Shown here one piece after another: positions 44,450 to 53,991 of a stretch of DNA of 64,000 nt. The stretch covers positions 80,854,149 through 80,918,148 of the forward strand of contig CM053266.1 in NCBI GenBank assembly GCA_028583415.1, read 5' to 3'. This stretch comes from Protea cynaroides (lineage: Eukaryota > Streptophyta > Magnoliopsida > Proteales > Proteaceae). The notes beneath the pieces were generated by a model. The model had not been told where the DNA came from. It searched no databases and was given only the letters and a program-made list of their open reading frames with translations. The position numbers and the translations under genes are program-made. The number at the start of each line of letters is the position of its first letter. The stretch's first letter is position 1.

Positions 44450-45748
44450 AGGATTGGAAGATGACCAATTGACTTTCCTTTCATAGTTTAAGGCCTTTCT
44501 AACTAGGGAATGCGTTACAAAATTTGCTTCCCTAAGAACATGATGAAAGGAGATAGTTTCCCCCGGCCCGCCCTCCCCTGATTACAAAGCAGCTTAACAT
44601 CTTCGACAATAGAGCAAACAAACACATCCCCTGTAAGCTGAGGAGACCGTAGAAGAGAAATAACTTCCAGAAAATCAGAGTCAACTATCACATTTGTATA
44701 TCCAGCCTTCAAAACCTCCTACAATCCAGCTCATAAAGCTAGTACCTCGCCCAGTGCAACAGAGGAGAAAAAGGCTTGATCAGAAACAGCCAAAAGAGGT
44801 TCTCCAAGATGTGATCGTAAGAAAAAGCCAATAGCTCCCGAACCAGACTGCGAGTCAATAGCTGCACATTAAGTTTGACAACCCACCCTAGGGATGTCCA
44901 CTTCTTCAAAACCGAATCCTTCACAGAAAGTGCTGATGCAAGAAAGGACAAGTGATTACTCTGACTGAATTCCTTATATGCACTATTAGCTTTTCGCAGA
45001 ACATCTAAAGGAGTTTAATTAATCTTCTAGAAATATAGAGCATTCCTTGCCTTGCACAAAAACCAACGAAGGAAGGCAGCATAAGAAAAAAGTTGTTTTG
45101 CCTCCTTTGAAAGATTAGGGATCAAGACCAAAGTGACTAACCACTGATAAAGCTTTAGGTCCTACATTCAGGAATTTTAAGTGACCAAGTTGAACCTAGC
45201 CAAGCAGCCCTAGCAAATGGGCAAAGAAGCAGAATACGTTGGGCTGATTCCACCTCAGAACCACATCTTTGACATAGAATATCCACAGGAATCTATCTAA
45301 AATGGAGGTTATCGCTAGGCAACCAAATCCTCTCCTGCGGTCCTGCCGCCTGCCAAGGGCCGGATTTCAGTCGGCCCACCCCCCAATATATTGATAGGCG
45401 GCCAAACTGAACCCAGGTCCTTGGATCGGCTGCAGGAACCTCCTGTCGCAGGAGACGATTTGAATCCTATCGCTAGACGCCACCCCTTGTGCACTGCATC
45501 TCCACATGAATTCCTTGATTTTTGGATAAACTGAACAACCCCAAATACTCTTCCACACTGATTTAGGATAGACTGCCATGTGGAGCATCGTGAGGTAAAT
45601 AGCTGCAAGGCAAGTTAAGCAACCTTCTCAGTTGATTACATCTGGTAAGCTGATTTGACTGTAAAGAGTCCAGATTTCATCCACATCCATATAAGCTTAT
45701 CCCTTTCAGGAAACAGACGTAGCAGAATCTTCTTGATAGCAATAGCCT
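44450..45748 (-). pseudogene. LINE ORF2 C-terminal part: zf-RVT and RNase H
   Basis: From 45588 downward the minus strand reads V-W-K-S-I-W-G...K-I-K-E-F-M-W-R, the plant zf-RVT region, followed by frameshifts. RNase H is seen as W-V-V-K-L-N-V-Q near 44880 and V-I-V-D-S-D-F-L-E-V near 44690. Several stops. RNase H at the C-terminus is usual for this class of plant L1 fragments. Confidence 0.75.
45744..45748. repeat. Target-site duplication of retrotransposon F, left copy (AGCCT)
   Basis: Matches 51492-51496. The L1 reading frame is contiguous once F and one copy are removed. Confidence 0.9.
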
Positions 45749-45996
45749 TGATACGAACTGTATCAGAAATAACTACTTCGAGGGTAGTCGACCTCCTAGA
45801 AAGAGAGACAAAGGGAAGAAAAACAGAGGAAGATGTTCGATGTCTCTTTCATTCGTTCCCCCATTTTATATTTTCTTTCCTTTTACATTCTCTCTCCTAT
45901 TCAGTTTCTAACAATAGTCTATTACAAGGGCATCATGAACCTTACATGTGTACTCCTTCTTGAGTATGATCACCTCTTGGCGATGTGATCTTAACA
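45749..45996 (-). repeat. 3' LTR of retrotransposon F
   Basis: TG...CA, 248 bp. It differs from the 51227-51491 copy by scattered substitutions and about 17 bases of net indel, so the insertion is not young. Confidence 0.88.
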
Positions 45997-46164
45997 TTGT
46001 CATCTCATATACGAAAACCTTGTCCTCAAGGTTCTGCTGAAAATGTTGCTGGTGGCGGAGTGTAGAATGGTCAGACCCTTCTGTTTCCAGGCCATCTTCT
46101 TCTTAAAGCATAGGAGAAAGTCCTTATTCGTTTGCGAGACCAGATTCTGAATTTCTCATATATC

Positions 46165-46880
46165 ACGATACGTTTCCACATCTTCCATCATTTCCTTCAG
46201 CGACGGTAGTACAATCCGGCAGGATAAAACACCAGCTACCCACTTACCTTGCAATTCAAACATTGGGAAAAGAATAACCTTCCATTGTAAACCAATAAAA
46301 GAAAACTATGAAGCCAACAAAGGTGGAAAAACATGCTTGTAAAGTGGTCCCACATGGTTGTCATTCATAGTGACAATATCATGAGTCGCCATCAAAGTAA
46401 AATGATATTTGTATCCTGTGCAGTGTAGAACAATATAATGAAGGGCCGAACTCTCATCTTGAAATACCATAGTGTTGTCTCCATGATCCTTCTTTATCAT
46501 AGAATGAAGCCATATATTTTCATAGTCAAGTTGCTTTGCAATTGTTGCATTTGTAATATATCTTCCAACGATACGAACTTCTTTAATTGTTCTTGCAATG
46601 TACTTGGAGACATCAGCACCACTAGAAGAACTCCTTATCAAAACCACAACTTCATCACGAAACAAATTAGAGACACGATAATTGTGGCTGTGCATTTGCC
46701 TTCTGAGCCATGAATCAATTCCTAGAAAATATGCAATATGGGGCTCTGTAAAGTGGCCATTACAAACAACCACACCATCATAAAGCTCATCTGAATCAAT
46801 TAGCGAATCGTCTCCATCAGCTCCAGCTCTCTTTCTTGATCTCACGATCCATTTGCAGATTGTGGTGCACAAGCTCTGAC
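46165..46880 (-). pseudogene. Captured flavin-containing monooxygenase (FMO-GS-OX-like) fragment
   Basis: The minus strand is open from about 46880 to 46306: W-I-V-R-S-R-K-R, V-V-V-C-N-G-H-F-T-E-P, Q-M-H-S-H-N-Y-R-V, S-S-S-S-G-A-D-V-S, W-L-H-S-M-I-K, L-H-C-T-G-Y-K-Y-H-F, V-G-P-L-Y-K-H-V-F-P-P-L-L-A. After a frameshift it continues as M-F-E-L-Q-G-K-W-V-A-G-V-L...P-S-L-K-E-M-M-E-D-V-E-T-Y to about 46165. This is the C-terminal half of a plant FMO of the glucosinolate S-oxygenase-like group. No introns interrupt about 240 codons, which suggests capture from spliced RNA. The NADPH-site glycine is replaced (I-R-S-S-S-S-G), as is the FMO-motif glycine before Q-M-H-S. The FAD-binding N-terminus is absent. 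Confidence 0.85.
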
Positions 46881-46959
46881 TATCATTACCAGTTGCTAGG
46901 TTTGATAACCAATTACTCAATTTCATCCACCTAAAAGCCATAGACCAAGACTCTTTCAA

Positions 46960-47325
46960 ACCTTCTCTGACCCATAAAAACCTTGTATGTTGCATTTCAG
47001 AGGAAACTACAGAAACAACGCCTTCTACTATACTTGAATCTAGTGTAAGACCCTCTTCCTGCATCTCTTAGAACAAAATTAATGATTCTTTGGGACACTC
47101 GATTGTTCATAAGCCATTATCATTGCAGTACAGCAAGCATGGTCTCTATTCAACATTTTATCAAACACCCTACGTCCATCATCCATTTTACCTTATCTGG
47201 CATACTTGTCCACCAGAGCGGCTTTGAAACGGAAGTGAACGAGCTACGATTGAACCCGAGTAGTGGCCAATAAATCTAACCAATAAGCAAAGGATATAAG
47301 GGATACCTTAATGATTTTGTGAAGC
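46960..47325 (-). pseudogene. Captured pentatricopeptide-repeat (PPR) protein fragment
   Basis: The minus strand reads A-A-L-V-D-K-Y-A-R, stop, G-K-M-D-D-G-R-R-V-F-D-K-M-L-N-R-D near 47210-47150, then A-M-I-M-A-Y-E-Q. After a frameshift it reads M-Q-E-E-G-L-T-L-D-S-S-I-V-E-G-V-V-S-V. This is the canonical A-L-V-D-M-Y-A-K-C-G...A-R-x-V-F-D-x-M pattern of plant PPR proteins, about one and a half to two repeats long. The end runs into the FMO fragment without a break in the reading frame (46306-47064 is one open frame). Confidence 0.75.
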
Positions 47326-47330
47326 AGATC
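47326..47330. repeat. Target-site duplication of solo LTR D, left copy (AGATC)
   Basis: Repeated at 49568-49572. Confidence 0.9.
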
Positions 47331-49567
47331 TGTAAGAACCGTACTCTGAAAATCCGGTTTAACTCATGGTTTACATTGTGACAGGTCTCCCAATCATAAC
47401 CGGACCGGAAGGCGAGGCCGGTTGACGAACCACGATATCCAGGTATGAGAGACGATGTGTAAAAATGCAATTTTTACATACCGGTCTCAGTACTGATCTC
47501 ACTCAGAGTGAGACCGGTATGTGCAATCGGTATGTATTTCTCGAGTGGAGACGGACTCCAGTGGGTCCCACACTTCGAATCGAGTTTAAGAAACCTTTTA
47601 GATGTAGGAGACCTTCCTAGAATGGTCTCCCACTATATATATACACATCATTCCTTCTCCTTAGATCATTTCCAAACATTTTCAAACCCTAGACCGTCTG
47701 GAAGAGATCTGAGAAAGAGCAAGGAGGAAGGAGATTGTGCAAAAAGGGGGATTTTTCCATTGGAGGAGAACAGCGCCATTCAACAAACACCGTTAAGTGC
47801 TCAACCTCTATATTGATGTTAGGATTTCGGATTGAAGTCGTGAAACGGCGTGTGAAACGGCGTAACGATCCAAAATCCTAGAACCTCAAAACCCTAGTTC
47901 TCATTGAGATCCAATCTGAGAAGGATGCGATGAAATAGTCAAAACCTAGATGACTAAACAAGTATTTCGACCTTAAAATGGTTTAGGAAGAACCCTAAAA
48001 ACCAAGCAGATGATCGACGGGAGAGGGAGGTCCGAGATTGGGCTCTCAGACCCATACCGCTGGGCATACCAGCCGGACAATAAGTCCTACGGTATGGTCA
48101 TGCGGTATATACCGCAGGCACATACCGACTGCAGTGTACTGAGACCGGTACTGAGACCGATATCGAGACTGGTATATACCACATCACATACTGGTCTCAC
48201 TATACTAAGACCGGTACTGCAACAGGTATGCTTACCGAAGTCTATTTGCTTGGCCAAACTTGGTTCTAACCAATTAGAATCCTAGCAACCAAATCCTAAT
48301 CTATAAATATGATCTTGTAGGACCTGTAGACGGTGTGAGTGGACTCTATGACGTAGAGCGGACTTGCAATCACGCGTCAGGTAAGGGACAAGAACCCAAA
48401 CCCTAAGTAACTAAATAACAGTAAACCTTTGTGATCATATCTGTTTCTATGATTATTGTTGTTGCTTGTGCATTTTAAATGTCATCTAGTTATTTAAATT
48501 TTATTATCTGTTCATGCATATTCATATGCTAGGATGTTGTTTGTCTAGGCATGTGATTATTTTTTATTAGTATGTGGAATGTGAAGGGGAGTGGAGCCCT
48601 GGATATATCTTTACATTAACACCTTTTCGTATCGCCGTCTACCTTAGCGGGCTTGGTGCGAATAGGGTATCAGGGGGAGGACGTGGGATTGTGGCTCCGC
48701 CTGCCCACCAGACTCGAGCCCTATCTCTATGTTGTAGGGAGCTATGCTTGGGTAGAGCCATAGATACTATGATGACATATAGGACTGGTTAGAAATGGAA
48801 CCCACTTGCAAGCCCTTGCCAACAGGGGTTTAGGTGTTAGTGCGGTGTAGGGTATTAGGGGGAGGACGTGGGATGGTGGCTCAGCCTGCTCGCCAGACTC
48901 TAGCTCTATCTCTATACCGGAGTAAGTGATGTAGGGCAACAACAGTAGTGTGGATCGAAGCCTGACTGTTGGGTGTGCTCACACTCTCGTGCATGCAGGT
49001 GCGGTGGCCGCCAAACCTTACCATAGCATTTTGCAAGTTATACCTGATCCAATTGTAATGTTACCTCATGCATTTTGTATCTTGCATTGGTCTTGTGTTT
49101 TACTGAGCTAAGTTGTGAGCTCGTCCGAATATATATATTCTCTTTTTTCAGATCTTGATGCAGGTAATACGGTTGAAGACTTTATGGCTGCCCCAGCGTA
49201 CGGGACAATAGCTGCTATTGATACACAGGCAGTAGAGGACGAGCATGATGCCTCATGCGAGTGCTCTTTCTGTTTGTTCCTTTAGGGATTATTTATTTAA
49301 TTTTTTTTTCTTTCAGTTGGGTATAGACAATGTAATAAATTATTATTTAAGATTATGGATGATGGCATAACTGGATAATTATTTAATTACAAATAGAAAA
49401 CTCAGTTCATTTATTTATTTAAATCCACTACTATTTATTATTCTCTGATTATGGATGGTTTGCTTGGAATGGTTTGTTGACACGGTCTATTGAGATCCTG
49501 GTGTGAGCCGTGGTTTGGAGACGATTTACTCACACTTCTGGTTCAGTTGGAATTAGGGTGTGACAAG
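47331..49567 (+). mobile_element. Family D Tekay-type solo LTR
   Basis: A 2.24-kb LTR, TGTAAGAACC...GTGTGACA, flanked by AGATC on both sides with no interior, so it is a solo LTR left by LTR-LTR recombination. It is inserted between the captured CTPA and PPR fragments of F, in the opposite orientation. Layout as in family C: ACCGG(T) arrays (47395-47530, 48040-48240), TATATATATA (47634-47643), exon b (48321-48380), CTCTATCTCTAT repeats (48720, 48903), exon c (49152-49285), terminal hairpin GTGTGAG...CTCACAC. Confidence 0.93.
48321..49285 (+). CDS. LTR-encoded spliced small ORF (family D); exons 48321-48380 and 49152-49285
   Basis: Exon b lies between TTGTAG| and |GTAAGGG, exon c between TTTTTTCAG| and the stop TAG at 49283-49285. 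Exon b is 60 nt and the junction phase equals that of family C. The joined frame is open: P-V-D-G-V-S-G-L-Y-D-V-E-R...H-A-S, then D-L-D-A-G-N-T-V-E-D-F-M-A-A-P, then V-E-D-E-H-D-A-S-C-E-C-S-F-C-L-F-L. Compared with C, third-position changes are common (GTG/GTT, CCG/CCA, TAT/TAC, GAC/GAT, TGC/TGT) while D-V-E, A-S, D-A-G-x-T-V, H-D-A-S-C-E-C and the length are kept. That is the pattern of selected coding sequence. The start codon and upstream exon are unresolved. Confidence 0.55.
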
Positions 49568-49985
49568 ATCGACCTTTGTAAAACCAGAATCACTTCCCAA
49601 AACCTTGCCACTGTGAACCTTTACAGTAGTAATTGTTCCAACATGCCTATAAAGCTTTTGGGCTGCTGTTTCACCATCAGAACCATCAAGCGTCTCTCCA
49701 TCGATCTCAATTAATTCATCTCCTGCACATATACCAACTCGAGTAGTCGGTTATCCCTCTATACAAGACACAAAAACCAAATATCTAGAGCGTGGATCAG
49801 CATTTATAAAAAGTCCAACCCCTTGTACGTTTCCATTACTTCTGATTCTAGGACTTTGATATTCCTTTGATCTTATAATTCGGTTTAAAGAATCACCAAG
49901 AATGGAAAGCATTCCCATTATCTTGTTATATGCTGTATCTACAGATCTCAATAGAAACATCTTTACCATTGTTTATTTCAGCGTC
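49568..49985 (-). pseudogene. Captured C-terminal processing peptidase (S41/CTPA-type) fragment
   Basis: The minus strand from 49970 reads A-Y-N-K-I-M-G-M-L-S-I-L-G-D-S, S-K-E-Y-Q-S-P-R-I, N-V-Q-G-V-G-L-F-I-N-A-D-P-R-S-R-Y-L, V-S-C-I-E-G, stop, then V-G-I-C-A-G-D-E-L-I-E-I-D-G-E, E-T-A-A-Q-K-L and V-K-V-H-S-G. This is the region leading into and covering the PDZ domain of chloroplast CtpA-like tail-specific proteases. The serine/lysine catalytic domain is absent. About 135 codons run without an intron and with one stop. It was contiguous with the PPR fragment before solo LTR D inserted. Confidence 0.75.
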
Positions 49986-50431
49986 TTGTCCCAGTTTTGA
50001 TGATGAAGGTTTCTCGAATCAAGCCCTATGCCTCAACAAGAGTCCTCTATACGGTACTTACCTCATGAGCTCGAGAAACAAGAAAATCACTAGTGAGGAC
50101 AACGACACGCATGGCATTTCTGCAACTCAAGGCCAACGGCTCAATTCGCTCCAATCGACGATGATGGAACAACACCATGTGCTGTCTGAAATGATTTTGC
50201 GGCTCACGGCGATGAATGGAAGACTTGAACAATTTATTCATAGGGGATCTCAACCTCTGATTCAATCGTTGAAGCAGGTTGGGAACTGCTAGTGGTGGAT
50301 CTGGATATCACGTTTGAGTATTCTAGCTCACCAATGCAAGGTAACAAAGCATCACATTGTTTAATTTCTGGAGCCCACAAGTTATCGGAACGGTTTTTGG
50401 ATCCTACAGATTCTTGGCTGCCGATCAACTC
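49986..50431. other. Interior of retrotransposon F, unassigned
   Basis: A plus-strand frame (49930-50292) reads a Q-G-Q-R-L-N-S-L-Q...R-L-T-A-M-N-G-R-L-E-Q-F coiled-coil-like stretch reminiscent of a Gag N-terminus, opposite to the element's sense. It could be a piece of another element. No firm call. Confidence 0.3.
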
Positions 50432-51205
50432 TCATGTTTGCCGATCTGCAGGGTTTCTTGATTCTTGATTCTTGAGTTCTATCAAGGTCTCCGACATGCA
50501 GGGTTTCTTGATGATATCGTTGCATATGCCATCGTTGCCGGAGAACGACAATGGAAGGTGGGGATCAGTGATCATCGGAGGGGGCTGATCATGTAATCGA
50601 ACTATGCTCGCTGCTGGAGATCGAGATTGTGGAAGACGAACAGCAAGCGACGGTGCATTCGTGCCCACAGAGCTCCTTGCTGGGGAGTGTGGGTTCTTCT
50701 TTGAAGATCTTCTTGCAGGTGGTTTTGTGTTCTCTGTACCTCTCCCAGGGGTCAAATACAACGAAGCAAACGAATCAGAACTTTCTCTGAATGGCGAAGA
50801 CACTGGAATCGAAGGAAATGACGAAGCGGACCCAAATAGACGAACCGGTACTAACTCCAGATGCAAAACTCGAAGGCGATTCAAACGGGGAAGCTTGAAT
50901 GGTGGAAATTAATGAAGCAGAGCCAGAAGGTAATCCAAAGCTTGATGAATCTTGCAGCGATGAAGCTGATGATGATGAAGACGGTGGGGTAGTGTTGGAA
51001 AAAAAATCACACCAGAGGAGTCTTCGGTGGTTAGGTCTCAGGTTGGACTGATGTGGGAAAAAGGAACCAGGGGTTCATTGGTCACAGACAACAGCTGTTG
51101 CAAGAATCTGTCCACCTTCTCCTCCATGGAGGTCATGAACCTAGAAAACTCAGAGAAGATCCTTTGATGTTCATCCATCCACATCTGATGAGAGTCCATG
51201 GGAGA
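50432..51205 (-). pseudogene. Gag-like N-terminal region of retrotransposon F
   Basis: The minus-strand ATG at about 51198 starts a frame with H-Q-M-W-M-D-E-H-Q-R-I-F and M-E-E-K-V-D-R-F-L-Q-Q-L-L, a short coiled-coil Gag start just after the primer site. It meets a stop near 51050. A serine- and proline-rich region follows in shifting frames (50432-50884 open). No Gag core or zinc knuckle was seen. Confidence 0.5.
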
Positions 51206-51226
51206 TCTCTCAATGAAAGCACCAAA

Positions 51227-51491
51227 TGATACGAACTGTATCAGAAATGACTACTTCGAGGGTAGTCGACCTCCTAGAAAGAGAGATGAAGGGAAGAAGA
51301 ACAGAGGACGATGAGATAGACTGTTAAATGTTCGATGTCTCTTTCATTCGTTCCCCCCATTTTATATTTTCTTTCCTACTACATTCTCTCTCCTATTCAG
51401 TTTCTAACAATAGTCTGTTACAAGGGCATCATGAGCCATACACGTGTACTCCCTCTTGAGTATGATCACCTCTTGTGGTGTGATCGTAACA
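51227..51491 (-). repeat. 5' LTR of retrotransposon F
   Basis: 265 bp, TG...CA. AGCCT target duplication follows at 51492-51496. Confidence 0.88.
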
Positions 51492-51496
51492 AGCCT

Positions 51497-51809
51497 CCTC
51501 TTGAGTAAATAAATATTGCAGTAGATCAGTCTTCCATGTAAGCCCACTGGAATCAATAAGATTAGACACCATAAAAACAGTAGATGATTTAGGTCTAACA
51601 GATTTTATTCTATTATCTGAAAAATTGGGAATCCATTTGTCTACCCAAATATTAATCTAAGACCCATCACCCACCTTCCAAATAAGACCTTCCATAAGTA
51701 TATTTCTTCCCAAAATAATACTTCGCCAAACCCATGAAGGGTTCTGGTCAAGACTAGCTTGAAAGAAAGTTGTATGAGAACAATAGATGCTTTTTAAGAA
51801 ATAGGCCCA
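51497..51809 (-). pseudogene. LINE ORF2 segment between the two insertions
   Basis: The minus strand reads M-W-A-Y-F-L-K-S-I-Y-C-S, then W-V-W-R-S-I-I-L-G-R-N, then W-K-V-G-D-G-S and I-N-I-W-V-D-K-W-I-P. This is the standard stretch between RT and zf-RVT in plant L1s. Confidence 0.8.
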
Positions 51810-51814
51810 CATAG

Positions 51815-52059
51815 TGTTACGATCACCATCACCACCTATCATAATGTAATAGCCACAGGATTAGAAGTAGTTATAACCTTGGATTTATAACTGAATAGAA
51901 CCTTCAGGAGATGTAATCGGTTATATAAACAACAAGAGAATGGAATAGAAGACAAACAATTACAAATCAATCTTCTTCCTCTGTCTATTCTTCTTCTCAA
52001 TTCTTCTATCTGGAGGCCGGCTACCCTCGAAGTACCCATTACCGATACAGTACGTATCA
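51815..52059 (-). mobile_element. F-related LTR (245 bp), left half of a composite insertion
   Basis: Plus strand TGTTACGATCACC...CGTATCA. Its right third (CTACCCTCGAAGTA...GATACAG) matches the reverse complement of the F LTR start. Here the terminus lies in the opposite direction to the F LTRs at 45749 and 51227. Left flank is CATAG. Confidence 0.65.
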
Positions 52060-52064
52060 TTAAA

Positions 52065-52457
52065 TGTTACAACTCAAGCCCAAGGAAGAACCCAACCCAA
52101 AAGACTAGTCTATTAGGTGGGAGAACCCCAAGACTTAAGAACCATACTCGGTGGGTATGGGATTCCAATGTGGGACCATAACATTGCCACCCCCTTTTCA
52201 AAGCCGATGCCCACGTCGGCCACTCTAGATTGCCCACTCTGGACAGCTTTCACTCTGCTTCACCAGGTAGCCCTTCCCAGGTTTCTCTTTCTCTAGGTCG
52301 CCCCTCCCTCAGCATCGGCCTCTCAATGGAAACACCAAATGTGACAACTCAAGCCCAAGGGAGAACCCAACCCAAAAAACTAGTCTATTAGGTGGGAGAA
52401 CCCCAAGACTTAAGAACCATACTTGGTGGTATGAGATTCCAATGTGGGACCATAACA
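52065..52457 (-). mobile_element. TRIM element, right half of a composite insertion
   Basis: Direct terminal repeats 52065-52183 (119 bp) and 52340-52457 (118 bp), TGT(T/G)ACAACTCAAGCCC to GGGACCATAACA, enclose only 156 bases with no ORF. On the minus strand, TTTGGTGTTTCCATTGAGAG follows the 5' repeat. This is the same primer-site-like sequence as in F. Right flank is CATAG (52458-52462). Confidence 0.8.
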
Positions 52458-52462
52458 CATAG

Positions 52463-53985
52463 CCTCTAGATTTTGCCAGACCAGCCATGCCAACTTTTCT
52501 AAGAGAGCCTAATTCTAGAGCAAAGGATCTCTCAGCCAAAGTCCCCTCTTGCCTTTGTAAGACATAGGTGATCCTAAGAAATTCAACAAATTCTTCTCCT
52601 TCCTCCCATTACTCCAATAGAAATTAGTTGCTGCCTTTTTTATAGTGTTAATAGAATGCATAGGAAGTTTAAAATGTGATCCCACGAAAATAACCTTTGG
52701 TACAACAACTGACTTTAATAAAACTTCCTTACCAGAATTTGAGAGTACACAAGCTTTCCTCCAATGCATTCTATTAAGGGAGCATTCCACTTGCTCTTTC
52801 AAAAGTAATTTCTTTTAGACTCCAAATTCCATTGGTAAACCCAAATATTTTTCCGGGCCATTGCCATATGGAATTTTCAACTCTTGAAAACCACCACATG
52901 AACTTCAATGGAGTATTAGGATTGAAATAAAGACGGGATTTTTTCAAATTAATGGCTTGTCTAAAAGCACCACAATAAAGCTCCAAACATCATTTCAAAG
53001 TCAAAATCTCATTCACTCTCACTCTTAAAAACAACAGGCAGTCATCAACAAACAATAAATGGGTCAAAGTTGGGGACCTCTGGTTAATTTTAACTCCACT
53101 AAAATCACCCCTAACATGTGCAGACTTAAGAATTGAAGATAAAGCATGTGCACATAATATGAAAGGTGACAAAGGGTCACCCTATCTAATTCCTCTTAAA
53201 GGAGTGAAAGAACCCCACTCGGCCCCATGAACAATCAATGTATACGAAATAGAATTAATACAAGACAAGACCAAATGGATCCAAGCATGAGAAAAATCTA
53301 GTTTACATAAAACCTGCTCTATAAAATGCCACTCTATTCTATCATATGCCTTTTGCATATCAATTTTAAGAGCCAGGTATGAAGATTTACTCCTCCGTTG
53401 CTTTTTTTATATATTTAAAGGCCTCGTGAGCCATAATAATGTTATCAAAAATGACACGCTCAGGGATAAAAGCAGATTGGCTATCAGCTATAATATTCCC
53501 CAAATAACCTTTCAACCAACCAACCAAAATTTTTGAGATAATTTTAGTGTAGACATTACATAAACTAATTGGGCAAAAATTGTCTAAGCATTCTAGTTGT
53601 GGCACTTTGGGAATCAGTCATAAATAAGCCTTGTTCAAGTCAACAACAATAGAACCAGTATTAAAAACATCAACAACGAACCTGATAATGTCTACCTTGG
53701 TTGTATTCCAAAAATTCTGGTAGAAAAATGGAGGCATGCCTTCGGGTCCTGGGGATTTAAGAGAATCCATATTAAAAACAGCATGTCTGATTTCATCCTC
53801 ATCAAGAGTAAGCATCAATTGACCATTCATCATAGAAGTAACTAATGGAGTAATGGAATCTAGCACTTCAATCAGAGCATTAAAATCAACTGATTCAGTG
53901 GTAAAAGCATTGGAAAAATAAGCAAGAAAGGCTAAGTAGATATCAATCTTAGAAGATGACCATTCACTTGTAGACAATTTTACGG
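52463..53985 (-). pseudogene. LINE ORF2 reverse transcriptase region
   Basis: Minus-strand order: S-L-K-S-P-G-P-E-G-M-P-P-F-F-Y (53750), F-C-P-I-S-L-C-N-V-Y-T-K-I-I-S-K-I-L (53590), S-Q-S-A-F-I-P-E-R (53480), D-I-Q-K-A-Y-type region broken, then the catalytic box L-L-F-V-D-D-C-L-L-F (about 53060-53030, both aspartates present), then R-M-H-W-R-K-A...L-S-N-S-G-K-E-V-L-L-K-S-V (52740). Multiple frameshifts and stops. Confidence 0.82.
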
Positions 53986-53991
53986 TAGCAT

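Larger units (their letters stand above)
45749..51491 (-). mobile_element. Non-autonomous LTR retrotransposon F carrying three host gene fragments
   Basis: LTRs at 45749-45996 (248 bp) and 51227-51491 (265 bp) begin TGATACGAACTGTATC and end GTGATC(G/T)TAACA on the plus strand, flanked by AGCCT. The element runs on the minus strand: next to the right LTR is TTTGGTGCTTTCATTGAGAG, the primer-site-like start used by many plant LTR elements, and then a Gag start. The interior has no RT or integrase. In order (minus strand) it contains Gag-like sequence, an unassigned part, a C-terminal-processing-peptidase fragment, a PPR fragment and an FMO fragment, all in the element's sense direction. It resembles gene-transducing elements such as maize Bs1. 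Confidence 0.85.
44366..53991 (-). mobile_element. 5'-truncated L1-type LINE, interrupted by two later insertions
   Basis: LINE pieces, in minus-strand order: 53991-52463 (RT), 51809-51497 (after RT), 45748-44366 (zf-RVT, RNase H, 3' end). The 3' end on the minus strand reads GGTTTTACCCAAAAAAAT followed by an A-rich tail. Removing F (45749-51491 plus one AGCCT) and the composite (51815-52457 plus one CATAG) restores continuous protein similarity across both sites. The endonuclease and ORF1 are missing. The upstream end meets the LTR at 53992. Confidence 0.85.

Noticed and set aside
49930..50292. Plus-strand ORF of 120 codons with a coiled-coil-like end
   Set aside because: It overlaps the minus-strand CTPA fragment in part and opposes the element's sense. 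It could be a Gag start of another element, but the support is too thin for a gene call.
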